Assembly (NCBI GenBank): GCA_947631395.1
Contig: CANRLF010000006.1
Span: 1-64,000 of the forward strand
Direction: 5' to 3'
Source of the DNA: an uncultured Oscillospiraceae bacterium
Lineage (GTDB): Bacteria > Bacillota > Clostridia > Oscillospirales > Oscillospiraceae
Length of the DNA stretch: 64,000 bases
The position numbers were made by a program, and so were the translations under genes. Shown here one piece after another: positions 1 through 7,905 of this stretch. The notes beneath the pieces were generated by a model, which saw nothing but the letters and a program-made list of their open reading frames with translations, had not been told where the DNA came from and did not search any database. Within the stretch, counting starts at the first letter, position 1; the number at the start of each line of letters is the position of its first letter.

Positions 1-77
1 CCCTCCACCGGCGACATGCAGTACGGGCAGTACTCCACATGCACCGTGCCGCCGCGCTCTTTTATATCTGGAGTCAT
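1..77 (-). CDS. Zinc-ribbon protein, N-terminal fragment cut by window edge
   Basis: Only the first 25 or so codons are visible. The ATG at 77 follows a good ribosome site (GGAGGAG about 6 bases upstream). The peptide contains a CPYC pair, the first half of a zinc ribbon, which fits the kinase operon just upstream where several proteins carry zinc ribbons. It lies 45 bp downstream of the kinase stop codon and is probably the next gene of the same operon. The function cannot be told from this piece. Confidence 0.55.
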   Translation of the reverse strand, partial: MTPDIKERGGTVHVEYCPYCMSPVE

Positions 78-122
78 TACCGCTCCTCCGTCCTTTTCCT
101 AATCTTTTCAGGCTTCGCCGGG

Positions 123-1385
123 TCACAGCCGCGTGCCCGCCACTGTCAGGCCCGGTGTGAGCCCCGGCAGACGCGCGGGAATACCGACCGGAGCGGCGGT
201 CACGGACACGCCCGGCTGTGCCGCCTCCACCGGAGGCGCCATCCGCCCCATATCGCCCGAGGTAGCGATGGCGATCACAAGTATGATGAGAATGATCGCC
301 GCCACAAGTATAAGCGCCAACAGCTGAGATTTGTGGGTCTCAAAGTAGCTCCCGGCGTCAGTCGCCGGTCCGTCCGGCACGGGCCCCGGCGTGGGCTTCG
401 TCTTTTCCCTGAGCCAGGGCGTAGCGGCGATCAGCTCCTTTTTGAACTCCGCCATCGTCTGATACCGGTCCTTGGGGCGTATCGCCATAGCCTTTCGGAA
501 AACCTCCTTCTGCTCCTCGGAGAGGCAATCGGGCAAATAAAGGGGGTCCGGGCCTCCGCCGTGGGTGACCGACAACCTCGAAGTGCTGGCCTGCGGGTCC
601 TGGCCAGTCAGGCAGTAGACAGCCGAGGCGGCCAGGGTGTAGACGTCGGAATATGGGCCCGCGGGTCCCACCACGGTAGTCTCCTGCTCGATGGGCGCGT
701 AGCGGGGCTTGAAAAACTCGGTCATCTTGCCGCCCATCTCCCTGGCGGAGCCGAAATCCGTAAGGCACAGCTCGCCGTTGGGCATGAACATGATATTGTC
801 CGGGCATATGTCCCGGTGGACTATGCCCTTGTTGTGTATCCAGGTTATGCCGTCCATCAGGGGCAACAGCTTTGGAAAAAGCTCCTGCGGCGTCATCTTC
901 CCCTCCGGGCGGGCCCGGACGGTCTTATAAAGGGGCTGTCCCGGTAAAAATTCCAGCACGAGATACGCCGTGCCGTTGGCCTCCAGATAGTCCACTCCCT
1001 TAACTATGCTCTGGGGGCTGTCGTCCAGCTTCGCCACGGCCTTGGCCTCCTTGAGGAAGCTCATACGGCCCCGGTCATACTCGTTGTCCCTTCCGTTGGT
1101 GGCGCAGGCGGTCACGCCGTCCGTGTCCCTCATGGCCCAGAAGTGGTTGCCCTTGGCCGGGAAAAATTCCTTTATGGCCAGGCTCCTTCCGGTCCGCTCG
1201 TCCACACCCTTGTAGGTTATGCCAAAGCCCCCCTGGCCCAGGACCGCGCCGACCCTGTATGCGGCTCCGTTTTTGCGAAGTACCGTGCCCGTGGGCAGGG
1301 CCGGCGGCAGGTTAGCTCCGCAGCTCTGGCAGACCGGCCTGTCTCCGGTGACGGGCTTTCCGCATTTCGGGCAAAAATTGTTCAT
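123..1385 (-). CDS. Zinc-ribbon Ser/Thr protein kinase, membrane anchored
   Basis: A Hanks-type kinase of 420 aa. A zinc ribbon (C5, C8, C19, C22) is followed by the kinase domain at about 42-315: glycine loop GQGGFG, ATP lysine in AIKEF (K72), alpha-C glutamate near 113, HRD at 190-192, N197, and DFG at 210-212. The catalytic loop reads HRDICPDN, with Cys where eukaryotic kinases have Lys. Many bacterial kinases have Ser there, so I expect it to be active. One membrane segment (about 355-377) precedes a short Pro/Ala-rich outer tail. It lies 4 bp from the protease-FHA gene, with two PP2C phosphatases and an FHA protein upstream. That arrangement suggests a phospho-Thr switch in which the kinase, phosphatases and FHA readers act on one another. 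Confidence 0.95.
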   Translation of the reverse strand: MNNFCPKCGKPVTGDRPVCQSCGANLPPALPTGTVLRKNGAAYRVGAVLGQGGFGITYKGVDERTGRSLAIKEFFPAKGNHFWAMRDTDGVTACATNGRDNEYDRGRMSFLKEAKAVAKLDDSPQSIVKGVDYLEANGTAYLVLEFLPGQPLYKTVRARPEGKMTPQELFPKLLPLMDGITWIHNKGIVHRDICPDNIMFMPNGELCLTDFGSAREMGGKMTEFFKPRYAPIEQETTVVGPAGPYSDVYTLAASAVYCLTGQDPQASTSRLSVTHGGGPDPLYLPDCLSEEQKEVFRKAMAIRPKDRYQTMAEFKKELIAATPWLREKTKPTPGPVPDGPATDAGSYFETHKSQLLALILVAAIILIILVIAIATSGDMGRMAPPVEAAQPGVSVTAAPVGIPARLPGLTPGLTVAGTRL

Positions 1386-1389
1386 GCTC

Positions 1390-2766
1390 TCACACGCCTC
1401 CCTTACCTGTCACAGTGAATGTCTGCTGATCCGAGCCAAGTCCGATAACGTCGCCCATCCCGATATTCACCGGTGTGTTCGCGGGTATCCTCCGGCCGTT
1501 AACATACGTGCCGTAGGTGGAACCCAGGTCCTGTACTGTCAGCCGCCCGGCGCTCAGCATGACCTGCGCGTGGTTTCGGCTGACTCCGGGCGTCCTGTCC
1601 GGGAATCTGAGGCCGTCCGGCCCCGGGTCCACGCCGATGCGCACGGGCCGGCCTTCCTCCACCGCGAAGCGTCTGCCAGCGAAGGCTCCGACCGTACCCT
1701 GAAGGCGTACCTGGCCGTTAACGCGCGGCGCCTCATTGACCTGTGTCTGGCCGCCGCGCCGTCCGCCGCCCTTCTTCCCGAGCAGGATCACAAGCGCCAC
1801 CGCGCCGCCAATCACCGCGATACCGGCGATTATGGCCAGAACTATGAGCCAGGTATTCGATTTTACGGGGTCGGCCTTTATGTGCAGGTCGTCCAGGATA
1901 TCCCATACGTAGCTTATCTCAATGGAGAAAAAGTAGTTTACGTTGTCGCTGTTCAGTCCCCAGGTGTTGACGCCCACCACGCCGCCGTTTTTGTCAAGAA
2001 GCGGCCCGCCGGAGTTGCCGTGATTTATGGAGGCGGTATGCTGGATGACTTTGACCCGGGAGTCGCCGTAGGTGGAGTGGAGGCTGACTATACCGTCGGT
2101 GACCGTGACTCCCTCAACGGTGGCGTAATATTTCCCGTTGCCCAAAGTATTTACCACCTGCTTGTCTGTGGCGGCGGGGTAGCCCAGAGCCCAGACCTTC
2201 TCGCCGGAGCCGATGGAATCGTCCTCCTTCATAAGGGGCAGGGCCTTCCGGCCCTTGATGGGCTCGGCAGCCTTCAGCACAGCAAGATCGGGGTCGTCCT
2301 CCCCCGCCTTGTAGAGAATATCGCAGGGAACGGCGCGGCTCGTGTCCACCTCAAAATCAGAGCTGATGGCAAAGTCGTCGAGAAGGATATATATGCGGGT
2401 CGGGGTGTACTCAGCCACCACGACCTTGGTATCCGAGTATCTCCCCAGCTCCTCGTCATAGTACCTCTCCACCTCCTCGGTATTGTCCACCACATGGCGG
2501 TTGGTGACGTAGTACTCGGTCTCCTTCCCCGCGTCGCCCACGCCGAATGCCGTACCGAAGCCGACGCCTTTGCCCGGTCCTATATCGATGACACTGTTGT
2601 CCGTTATATCCACCAGGTATAACTCCGCGTTGTACATCGTGGCCACTCGCACCACGCCGTCACGGTTGTCGGCGCCCACGTTCCCGCCGGAGCATCCGGC
2701 CAGGACGGAGCTCAAAAGGAAAGCTGCCAAAATCGCGCAGAGAAGGTTTTTAACGGAAATCCTCAT
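1390..2766 (-). CDS. Lipoprotein trypsin-like protease with cytoplasmic FHA domain
   Basis: The 458-aa protein begins with a lipoprotein signal (LAGC lipobox, Cys25). A trypsin/HtrA-type serine protease follows, with the triad visible as His91 (TNRHVV), Asp160 (DPDLAVL) and Ser252 (NHGNSGGPL). A membrane segment lies at about 307-331 and a C-terminal FHA domain at about 375-450, with GVSRNHAQV and GSTYGTYVNG. The protease should sit outside and the FHA domain inside. FHA domains bind phosphothreonine, so the neighbouring kinase may control or recruit it. The gene sits between the PP2C and kinase genes with gaps of 16 and 4 bp, in one operon. No PDZ domain is seen, unlike classical HtrA. Confidence 0.93.
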   Translation of the reverse strand: MRISVKNLLCAILAAFLLSSVLAGCSGGNVGADNRDGVVRVATMYNAELYLVDITDNSVIDIGPGKGVGFGTAFGVGDAGKETEYYVTNRHVVDNTEEVERYYDEELGRYSDTKVVVAEYTPTRIYILLDDFAISSDFEVDTSRAVPCDILYKAGEDDPDLAVLKAAEPIKGRKALPLMKEDDSIGSGEKVWALGYPAATDKQVVNTLGNGKYYATVEGVTVTDGIVSLHSTYGDSRVKVIQHTASINHGNSGGPLLDKNGGVVGVNTWGLNSDNVNYFFSIEISYVWDILDDLHIKADPVKSNTWLIVLAIIAGIAVIGGAVALVILLGKKGGGRRGGQTQVNEAPRVNGQVRLQGTVGAFAGRRFAVEEGRPVRIGVDPGPDGLRFPDRTPGVSRNHAQVMLSAGRLTVQDLGSTYGTYVNGRRIPANTPVNIGMGDVIGLGSDQQTFTVTGKGGV

Positions 2767-2782
2767 ATTCTCTCTCCCTTTC

Positions 2783-3496
2783 TTATTCGTCTATCCAGAC
2801 CGCGATGGCGGAATTGTTGTCGTTTCCCTCGCAGACCTTTGCGGCGAGGCGCTTTCTCATCCGCGTTATCCAGTCCTCGGGATCGGATGCCCGGCGCAGA
2901 TCGTCGGCCATCTCCTCCTCCAGCACATACTCCCAAAATCCGTCTGTGCACAGCAAAAAGGCCGTCCTTCCAGGCCTTAGCTCACACGAGCCGGTATCCA
3001 CCTTCAGCTCCGTGTCCTGTCCCAGTGCTCTCAGCACCCGGTTGCGGTCCGGATGGAAGCGTATCTGGTCAGGGGTAATCTGACCCAGCATAACGCCGAT
3101 CTGGGCCGAGGAGTGATCCATGGTCTGAAATTCCAGCTTTCCCTCATGGAACCGGTAGAGCCGGGAATCCCCGGCGTGGGCCCACACGGCCATCCCCGGC
3201 ATGGCTGTCAGGACGACGACGGTGGTTTTCATACTGCACTGGGGAGTCTGTATGGCGAGCACCGCCTCGTTGGCGGCCAGTACCAGGTTTCCGAGCACCT
3301 CCCTGTCCACCTGGCCCACCCAGCGCCCGCATATGAGCTCAGAGGCCCTGGCCGACGCAAGCTCCCCGCCTCCGTGGCCGCCGAGCCCGTCCGCCACCAC
3401 CGCGCAGAACCTGTCTGAGCCGTGTCGCGCCACCATAACGGTATCCTCATTGTTGGCACGGCCCCCGACATTTGAATATGTGGCGATCTTGAACAT
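2783..3496 (-). CDS. PP2C-type Ser/Thr protein phosphatase (soluble)
   Basis: A 237-aa PPM/PP2C phosphatase domain with nothing else attached. The metal-binding motifs are all present: NNED near residue 17, VADGLGGHGGG near 36, HAGDSRLYR, CTDGFWEYV and a late DNNSAIAV. The family removes phosphate from Ser/Thr residues using two Mn/Mg ions. The start overlaps the stop of the upstream membrane PP2C gene by one base (stop and start share the A at 3496), so the pair is translationally coupled. It probably opposes the zinc-ribbon kinase two genes downstream. Confidence 0.95.
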   Translation of the reverse strand: MFKIATYSNVGGRANNEDTVMVARHGSDRFCAVVADGLGGHGGGELASARASELICGRWVGQVDREVLGNLVLAANEAVLAIQTPQCSMKTTVVVLTAMPGMAVWAHAGDSRLYRFHEGKLEFQTMDHSSAQIGVMLGQITPDQIRFHPDRNRVLRALGQDTELKVDTGSCELRPGRTAFLLCTDGFWEYVLEEEMADDLRRASDPEDWITRMRKRLAAKVCEGNDNNSAIAVWIDE

Positions 3497-4698
3497 TACT
3501 TTCTCCTTTCGGACTTACTCACGCCTTCCTCCACTGAAAGTATGACGGCGGTGTAGTTGTCCTGATTAATATACCCCTTTGAGGAGACGAGCGCTCTGAG
3601 GCTGTCCGCCGGCGCACTCCCCGCCAGGGCCCCCATGAGCTCCGCGTCCGTCACCGCGTTGTATACGCCGTCGCTCATAAGCGCGAATATATCCCCGGGC
3701 AGTACCTCCATGGGACAGACGGGCATATCCACATATTTTATGTTGCCCATGCCCAGATAGCTTGTGAGCCCCCCGCTCTTCGGGTGCTCGTAGACCTCGC
3801 TGAGCTTTATTTCGCCGCTGACGGCCCTGGCGGCGAGCTCGGATTTATACGTGTGCTCCCGGTTGAGTTTATAAAGCTGTCCGTTCCTATATAGGCATAT
3901 GCGGCTGTCGCCCACGCTTATAAAGCCGAACCGGCCGTCGCGCAAAAGGCCCATCACCATGGTGGAGCCGCTCTTTTTAAGGCCCTCCGGCCCCAAAAGT
4001 CTGTCCACGGCCTCCACGGCCTTTCTCAAAAGCTCCAAAAGCACCTGCTCATGGGAGCCCGTGGCCGTAAAGAAGCCGTTGAGCGCCGCTGAAACGGCGG
4101 CCTGACTCACCTGCTCGCCGTGCTCAAGTCCCCCCATGCCGTCCGCGACTATCGCCAGCACGCCCTGCCTGTCGGCAAACTCCGCGGGGGACACGGCGAA
4201 GCAGTCCTGCTGATCTTTCCTGGCCCCCTGCTCGTGAAGCTTATCTACCCTGACCTTCATCTCCGGCGCTTTTGCCTTGTTGCGCTTTTTCCGCGCTCCC
4301 CGCCGAATGAGCGCCGCGATGAGCGCCACTATCAGCGCCACGGTCACCCCTGCCCCGGCGCATATCCCGCCGAAGGCGGCTATGTGGCCGGTTGCGAAGT
4401 CCTCTATCGTTTCGATGAGAGTGCCGGTCTTTTCGCCGGACTCCTCTCCCGTCTTTCCGTCCCCGGTCCCGGCGGCCTCCGTCCCCTGGGTCTGGGCCGG
4501 CGCGCTCTCCCCCGGCCCCGAGGTCTCCGGCGTCTGGGCTGGCGCGCTCTCCCCCGGTCCCGAGGCCGGCATCGTCTGGGCGGGTATGGTCCCGGCGGGA
4601 GTCGTGCCCGCCGGAGGCTGTACGGACGGGTCCGAGGCCGCCGGTATTACCGTGTCGGTCAACTCCACGGCCCCGGCTGTGTTCAGAGCGTCATCCAT
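3496..4698 (-). CDS. Membrane-anchored PP2C phosphatase with Pro/Thr-rich outer segment
   Basis: The first 115 or so residues of 400 are low complexity and rich in Pro, Thr and Gly, with a 13-residue repeat (SGPGESAPAQT..). A membrane segment (about 125-150) with a basic RRGARKKRNK stop-transfer follows, then a cytoplasmic PP2C domain (RKDQQDCF, VADGMGGLEHGEQ, SVGDSRICLYR, LMSDGVYNAV, NQDNYTAVIL). All metal ligands appear present. There is no signal peptide before the low-complexity part, so the N-terminus would cross the membrane without one. It overlaps both neighbours by a few bases. This is the second phosphatase for one kinase, and the anchored copy may act at the membrane. Confidence 0.92.
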   Translation of the reverse strand: MDDALNTAGAVELTDTVIPAASDPSVQPPAGTTPAGTIPAQTMPASGPGESAPAQTPETSGPGESAPAQTQGTEAAGTGDGKTGEESGEKTGTLIETIEDFATGHIAAFGGICAGAGVTVALIVALIAALIRRGARKKRNKAKAPEMKVRVDKLHEQGARKDQQDCFAVSPAEFADRQGVLAIVADGMGGLEHGEQVSQAAVSAALNGFFTATGSHEQVLLELLRKAVEAVDRLLGPEGLKKSGSTMVMGLLRDGRFGFISVGDSRICLYRNGQLYKLNREHTYKSELAARAVSGEIKLSEVYEHPKSGGLTSYLGMGNIKYVDMPVCPMEVLPGDIFALMSDGVYNAVTDAELMGALAGSAPADSLRALVSSKGYINQDNYTAVILSVEEGVSKSERRK

Positions 4699-5284
4699 TA
4701 TCCTGCTCCCCCGTCTCCCAGCTGAACTTCTCGCCGCAAAGCGGGATGAATATGAGCTTCGTGTTGGGCCCGATGGAGATGGTGTCGTAGGCGTGAATCT
4801 CCACGGCGTTGAGCACCGTCTTGTTGTTGACCTTCACCAGGTTCCGTCCGCCGGCGGGGCCGAAGTAGTAGGCCAGCTCGCCGCTGTCGTATGCGACCAT
4901 CGCGTGGCCCTCCCGGGATATCTTGTCGTCGCCGTGGATGCAGATGTCGCCGGTGGTACGGCCTATGTAGTTGTAGCCGGCGTGGATGCGGTAATCCTCT
5001 CCGTAGTTGGGGCCCTTGACGCACACCAGCCACCCCACCACGGGGTCGCGCCCGTCGTCGCCGGCGGTCTGGGTTTCGCCGAAATCGCCGCTGGTGTCGC
5101 CCACGGGCTCGGTGTAGCCGGGCTTGTACGCGGTCACGGGTTCGGTGGCGCCGGAGCCGCCCACGGGCTCGGTGGAGGTAAATCCCCCCGCGGCCTTGGC
5201 CCCGCACCTGGGGCATACCTTGGATTTCGCCGTATCGAAAGGGTGGCCGTTCTGGCAGTAGGTCATTGTAGTGTTGGCTTCCAT
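4691..5284 (-). CDS. FHA-domain protein with TEPV repeats
   Basis: A 197-aa protein and the first gene of the signalling operon. The ATG at 5284 follows AGGAGG with good spacing. The N-terminus has a possible metal knuckle (C..NGHPFD..CPRCGAK). A linker at about 33-70 then contains the tetrapeptide TEPV three times. The C-terminal half is an FHA domain (YIGRT near 115, KISREGHAMV, KVNNKTV). FHA domains read phosphothreonine and often select the residue at +3. TEPV offers Thr with Val at +3, so the linker could be phosphorylated by the operon kinase and folded back onto the FHA domain, much as in GarA-type switches. That mechanism is inference. Confidence 0.88.
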   Translation of the reverse strand: MEANTTMTYCQNGHPFDTAKSKVCPRCGAKAAGGFTSTEPVGGSGATEPVTAYKPGYTEPVGDTSGDFGETQTAGDDGRDPVVGWLVCVKGPNYGEDYRIHAGYNYIGRTTGDICIHGDDKISREGHAMVAYDSGELAYYFGPAGGRNLVKVNNKTVLNAVEIHAYDTISIGPNTKLIFIPLCGEKFSWETGEQDNG

Positions 5285-5519
5285 TTTGTGTTCCTCCTGA
5301 ATTTTCATTTTTTCGCCTGTTTCAGGCAAATTATACAAAATGGATTGTAACACCTTTATGTTCCCGCCGGTCCATTCCGTTTCCGTAAAACGATTTTTCA
5401 TACTAATACCCATTTAAAAGGAGACACCGAGCGGCGAGGATTTTTCGTGTCAGGCAAAGAAGGCGCCGCGGGGAATACCCATTGGTATTTCCAAGGCGGC
5501 TGACGCCGCATGACGCGAA

Positions 5520-5561
5520 AAAGGCCGCCGGAAGGGCAAACAGCACCTCCCGGCGGCCTTT
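5520..5561 (-). terminator. Rho-independent terminator of the 5560-6645 gene
   Basis: A 12-bp stem (5520-5531 with 5550-5561) is followed by a T run on the minus strand. The stop codon of the gene at 5560-6645 lies at the base of the stem. The 5285-5519 gap holds no gene. A TATAAT on the minus strand (5335-5330) is a weak -10 candidate for the FHA-led operon, without a recognisable -35. Confidence 0.85.
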
Positions 5562-6645
5562 AATATTCGGAAAAAAGCCGCTCTATTACGGCGGCCATGC
5601 GCTCGCTCATGGGCTCGGAGTCCGAGGCCAGGGCGTAGAGGGTCAGCCAGTCCGTGGGGTCCCTGGGGTCCAATGGCGGCATCCCGCAGTCGTTCAGTAT
5701 GGCGTTCAGGGTCCACCAGTGCTGTTCAAACCGCTCCGAGGCGGTGATATACGGCTCGTCATACTCGCTGTACCCCGAGTCCACCACGTTCTCCGTCACA
5801 AGGTAGAGCAAAAGCAGGAGCTTTCTGGGCACGTCCTCCTTGCGGGCGCAGATGTTCTTGAGATACGTGGGGTTGGGCCAGTTGTGCTTTATGAGCTTCT
5901 GGGTGACTGTCAGGTCCGACCGCGGCCGGGACCTGGGCATACCCATCTTAAGGTATAGGTCCGTGACCTCCTCCACGGAGTAGCTGGCCTCCGCCCTCCC
6001 GCCGATCTGGGCCGTGGGGGTCCGGAGCTGGCGCATATATTTGTCCAGATACCCGTAGGCCCGCAGATGCAGGTTCCCGAAAAGCCCCAGCTTCGACTCG
6101 TACAGCGCCCTCAGCCCCTCCGTATCGCGGACCATCATGAAGGACTCCTGAAGCTCGTGAGTCACGTTCGTCCCGGCCCCCGGCGGTACCGCGTCCGGAA
6201 ATATTACCGGAGGCAGGGACGCGTAAAACTCCCGGGCCTGCCTGTATGTACCGGCGTTTCGCAAAAACCAGGCGTATATCACGTCCCGGCCGTCCCGGTA
6301 GTGTATGCCGCACCCGGTGGACTGGCCCAGCAGCCTGTTCACACCGCCCTCGGAGAGGCCCAGGGCGAAGGCTATCCTAAATATATCCTCCCTGTCCGTG
6401 GGCATGTGCTTGTCCGTCAGCCAGTTGCGCACCTTTCTCAGCGCCGACTCCGGGCCCGTGTCGCCGGGTAGGGACGAAAATTCCCGTATGAGCCTCGGCT
6501 GAAGGTCCGCAAGGGGATAGAGCGCCCGGAGCGTCTCGGAAAAGGTGCGGATGTCGATTCGCTCCTCCCGCAGAAATTCCGCCGCCTTCTCCGGCGTCCA
6601 GCCGCCCCAAACCACGCTGTCCGCGCCCGAAAGTGTTATCTCCAT
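5560..6645 (-). CDS. Conserved-looking protein of unknown function
   Basis: A 361-aa soluble protein that I do not recognise. There is no signal peptide or membrane segment. It is mostly helical and rich in Arg, Glu and Leu, with several Trp/Tyr clusters (VVWGGW near the start, QHWWTL near 315). The N-terminal 120 residues (EFLREERIDIRTF, IFRIAFALGLSEGGVNRLL) look like a helix-turn-helix or helical-bundle module. It is a separate transcription unit with its own terminator, upstream of and in the same direction as the FHA/kinase operon. Proteins of this kind sit beside kinase/FHA loci in Clostridia, so a role in that pathway is possible but not shown. Confidence 0.7.
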   Translation of the reverse strand: MEITLSGADSVVWGGWTPEKAAEFLREERIDIRTFSETLRALYPLADLQPRLIREFSSLPGDTGPESALRKVRNWLTDKHMPTDREDIFRIAFALGLSEGGVNRLLGQSTGCGIHYRDGRDVIYAWFLRNAGTYRQAREFYASLPPVIFPDAVPPGAGTNVTHELQESFMMVRDTEGLRALYESKLGLFGNLHLRAYGYLDKYMRQLRTPTAQIGGRAEASYSVEEVTDLYLKMGMPRSRPRSDLTVTQKLIKHNWPNPTYLKNICARKEDVPRKLLLLLYLVTENVVDSGYSEYDEPYITASERFEQHWWTLNAILNDCGMPPLDPRDPTDWLTLYALASDSEPMSERMAAVIERLFSEY

Positions 6646-6660
6646 GTGCCCACCACGCCT

Positions 6661-6730
6661 TCAAATAATGCCGCCCCGCAAAGACGGCCTTCGCGGGGAG
6701 ACATCCGATGATAAACCGGCAATTATTTGA
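6661..6730 (-). promoter_or_regulatory. Nested stem-loop upstream of the unknown gene
   Basis: An outer stem pairs TCAAATAATGCCG (6661-6673) with CGGCAATTATTTGA (6717-6730), with one bulged base. Inside it CCCCGC pairs with GCGGGG. It sits 16-85 bases before the ATG at 6645, so it is either an RNA leader structure or a palindromic operator. Confidence 0.4.
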
Positions 6731-6845
6731 TCTCCGGAGCAATTACTTTTTTAAATCATATCACAAAACCGCGTCTTTTTCAATATATTGAGTTTACCTT
6801 ATTCCATTTTCATACGATTTCGCGCCTTTTGTCAAGGCCGTCCCC

Positions 6846-6941
6846 TCATCCCGGGAACCACCTCCCCGTATGCCGCACCTCGTCCGCGATCTTGCGCTGC
6901 TTCTTCTTGGATTCGGGGAATCTGACTTTGATTTGTACCAT
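6846..6941 (-). pseudogene. Short ORF of the direct repeat, truncated copy
   Basis: The ORF begins MVQIKVRFPESKKK with a strong GGAGG ribosome site, identical to the 52-aa ORF at 9921-10079. It leaves homology at the edge of the repeat and stops after 31 residues (..TGRWFPG). The fuller copy is described at 9921. Confidence 0.4.
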
Positions 6942-7167
6942 TTTGAAAACCTCCTTAATAAAGCCTGAAATACAAAAAGCCGGCCCTGTTTGGACCGGCT
7001 GAATATGTCATATGCACTGTTGAAATTGTTTAAACTGGCATCATTCGCCTGGGAAATTAGCAGTTTTTTGAGGGTTCTAAACCTCAAATTAGCTGGAGGC
7101 CCCTTTTCAGGCCGAAAAATCCTCCGCTCCTGCTAATTTGATTAGCAGAAAGTAAAATGTTGGGTTC
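6867..7167 (-). repeat. 301-bp direct repeat, copy A
   Basis: The segment matches 10005-10305 in the same orientation with no indel (constant offset 3138) and only a scatter of substitutions. Read on the minus strand it holds the last ~28 codons of the integrase-like frame, a hairpin terminator (7000-6974), then a GGAGG site and the start of the short ORF. It also has three AAATTAGC-type motifs, two facing each other (7054-7063 and 7130-7139), as seen at recombinase sites. The ends share no terminal inverted repeats, so it is not a simple IS or MITE. Together with copy B it brackets the S24/PARG cargo. Confidence 0.85.
6974..7000 (-). terminator. Terminator inside repeat copy A
   Basis: On the minus strand AGCCGGTCC pairs with GGGCCGGCT (one mismatch) and is followed by TTTTTG. 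It separates the integrase remnant from the short ORF. The same structure recurs at 10112-10138 in copy B. Confidence 0.7.
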
Positions 7168-7597
7168 CTTGTATTCGTCACCCAAAAGCCCCTTTATCTC
7201 ATCGACTGCCTTCCGGCGCTCGACAAGCATCTCCGCGACTGCGCTGGGAAGGAAAACCTTTCGGACGCTGGTTTTAGTTTTTGGCACCTTTAGAACAAGA
7301 ACGGTAGCACAGCAGGGGAACACTGCCGGAAACTTGAACTTGATGCCCTGTTCCTCGATTTGGCTCATGGCCTCTCTGGACACTCTCTGCAACTCCTTGT
7401 CCACGTAGACATACGCCTTGCCCGCGCTGATGCTCTCCGGGGAAATCTCAACACAATCCCATGTGAGGGCGAGAAGCTCGCCCATGCGGAGGGAGCCGGC
7501 AAAGGAAAGGTTGAGAGCCAGCTTGAGAATATCGTCCTCACATAAGTCGATAGCCTTAAAAAGCGTCTCAGCGTCCCATATATGCCGGTCTTGACGC
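7084..7597 (-). pseudogene. Tyrosine recombinase (integrase) catalytic-domain fragment
   Basis: The fragment carries the start of a phage/ICE-type integrase catalytic domain with the first active-site box (SLRMGELLALTW, containing the catalytic Arg) and the following beta-sheet region up to LLGDEYKE. At 7167 the normal sequence breaks and the repeat supplies an unrelated tail (PNILLSANQ..). The HxxR box, the second His and the tyrosine nucleophile are all missing, as are the N-terminal DNA-binding domains. Upstream it is fused directly to the broken umuC. It is therefore a relic of an element that used the nearby tRNA-Arg region. It cannot catalyse recombination. Confidence 0.85.
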
Positions 7598-7759
7598 CGG
7601 CTTTTTTGCAAGCTCGGATTTTGCCAGCACGATCCCGTGCCGTTCCTCGGTGGAGCCGCACACGGCCACGGCCTTGCCGCGCAAAACCGGGTTTAACATC
7701 ATCTCTACGGAGGCGTAAAAGCTGTTTATATCCACATGGAGTATCGTCCTATTGGTCAT
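7568..7759 (-). pseudogene. UmuC/DinB-type Y-family polymerase, N-terminal fragment
   Basis: The ATG at 7759 has a good ribosome site (AGGAGAGG). The first 53 residues are typical of the Y-family polymerase start, including the metal-binding HVDINSFYASVE and the RGKAVAV..IVLAKS region. An A6 run near 7607 then shifts the frame. The alternative frame continues correctly (KKAGVKTG) for a few residues before the integrase fragment begins. The gene is thus broken twice, by a frameshift and by truncation to about 60 codons of an expected 400 or more. It still has an intact promoter shared divergently with the S24 repressor. Confidence 0.85.
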
Positions 7760-7790
7760 TGCTTTTCCTCTCCTGTAAGAATATGAGAGA

Positions 7791-7819
7791 ATCATATCGC
7801 CACTAATAGGAGCTGTCAA
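7791..7819 (-). promoter_or_regulatory. Promoter of the broken umuC
   Basis: On the minus strand the -35 is TTGACA (7819-7814) and the -10 is TATGAT (7796-7791), 17 bp apart. One half of a palindromic operator (CGCCACTA, 7798-7805) lies in the spacer. Confidence 0.8.
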
Positions 7820-7843
7820 GTACGCATATGTAGCATAGTGGCG
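7798..7843. promoter_or_regulatory. Probable S24-repressor operators between divergent promoters
   Basis: CGCCACTA (7798-7805) is mirrored by TAGTGGCG (7836-7843). A wider pair, ATATGAGA (7781-7788) and TCTCATAT (7883-7890), is also mirrored around the same centre. The inner pair overlaps the umuC promoter and flanks the repressor promoter, so autorepression plus umuC control is likely. The assignment to this repressor is inference from position. Confidence 0.55.
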
Positions 7844-7852
7844 TCTTTCTTC

Positions 7853-7881
7853 TTGACAAGGCGTATTTGGGTGTATATAAT
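7853..7881 (+). promoter_or_regulatory. Promoter of the S24 repressor
   Basis: A consensus sigma-A promoter: TTGACA (7853-7858), a 17-bp spacer and TATAAT (7876-7881), 24 bp before the ATG. Confidence 0.9.
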
Positions 7882-7905
7882 ATCTCATATGAAGGAGGTG
7901 CTACT

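Noticed and set aside
123..1385. Kinase as a pseudokinase because of HRDICPDN
   Set aside because: Bacterial kinases often replace the Lys in HRDLKPEN (commonly with Ser). All other catalytic residues are present.
1219..2622. Long plus-strand reading frame opposite the protease-FHA gene
   Set aside because: Antisense shadow of a gene with intact domains. No ribosome site or family resemblance, and the opposite strand explains it.
6867..7167. Repeat as an IS or MITE
   Set aside because: Ends show no terminal inverted repeats or target duplication, and no transposase is present.
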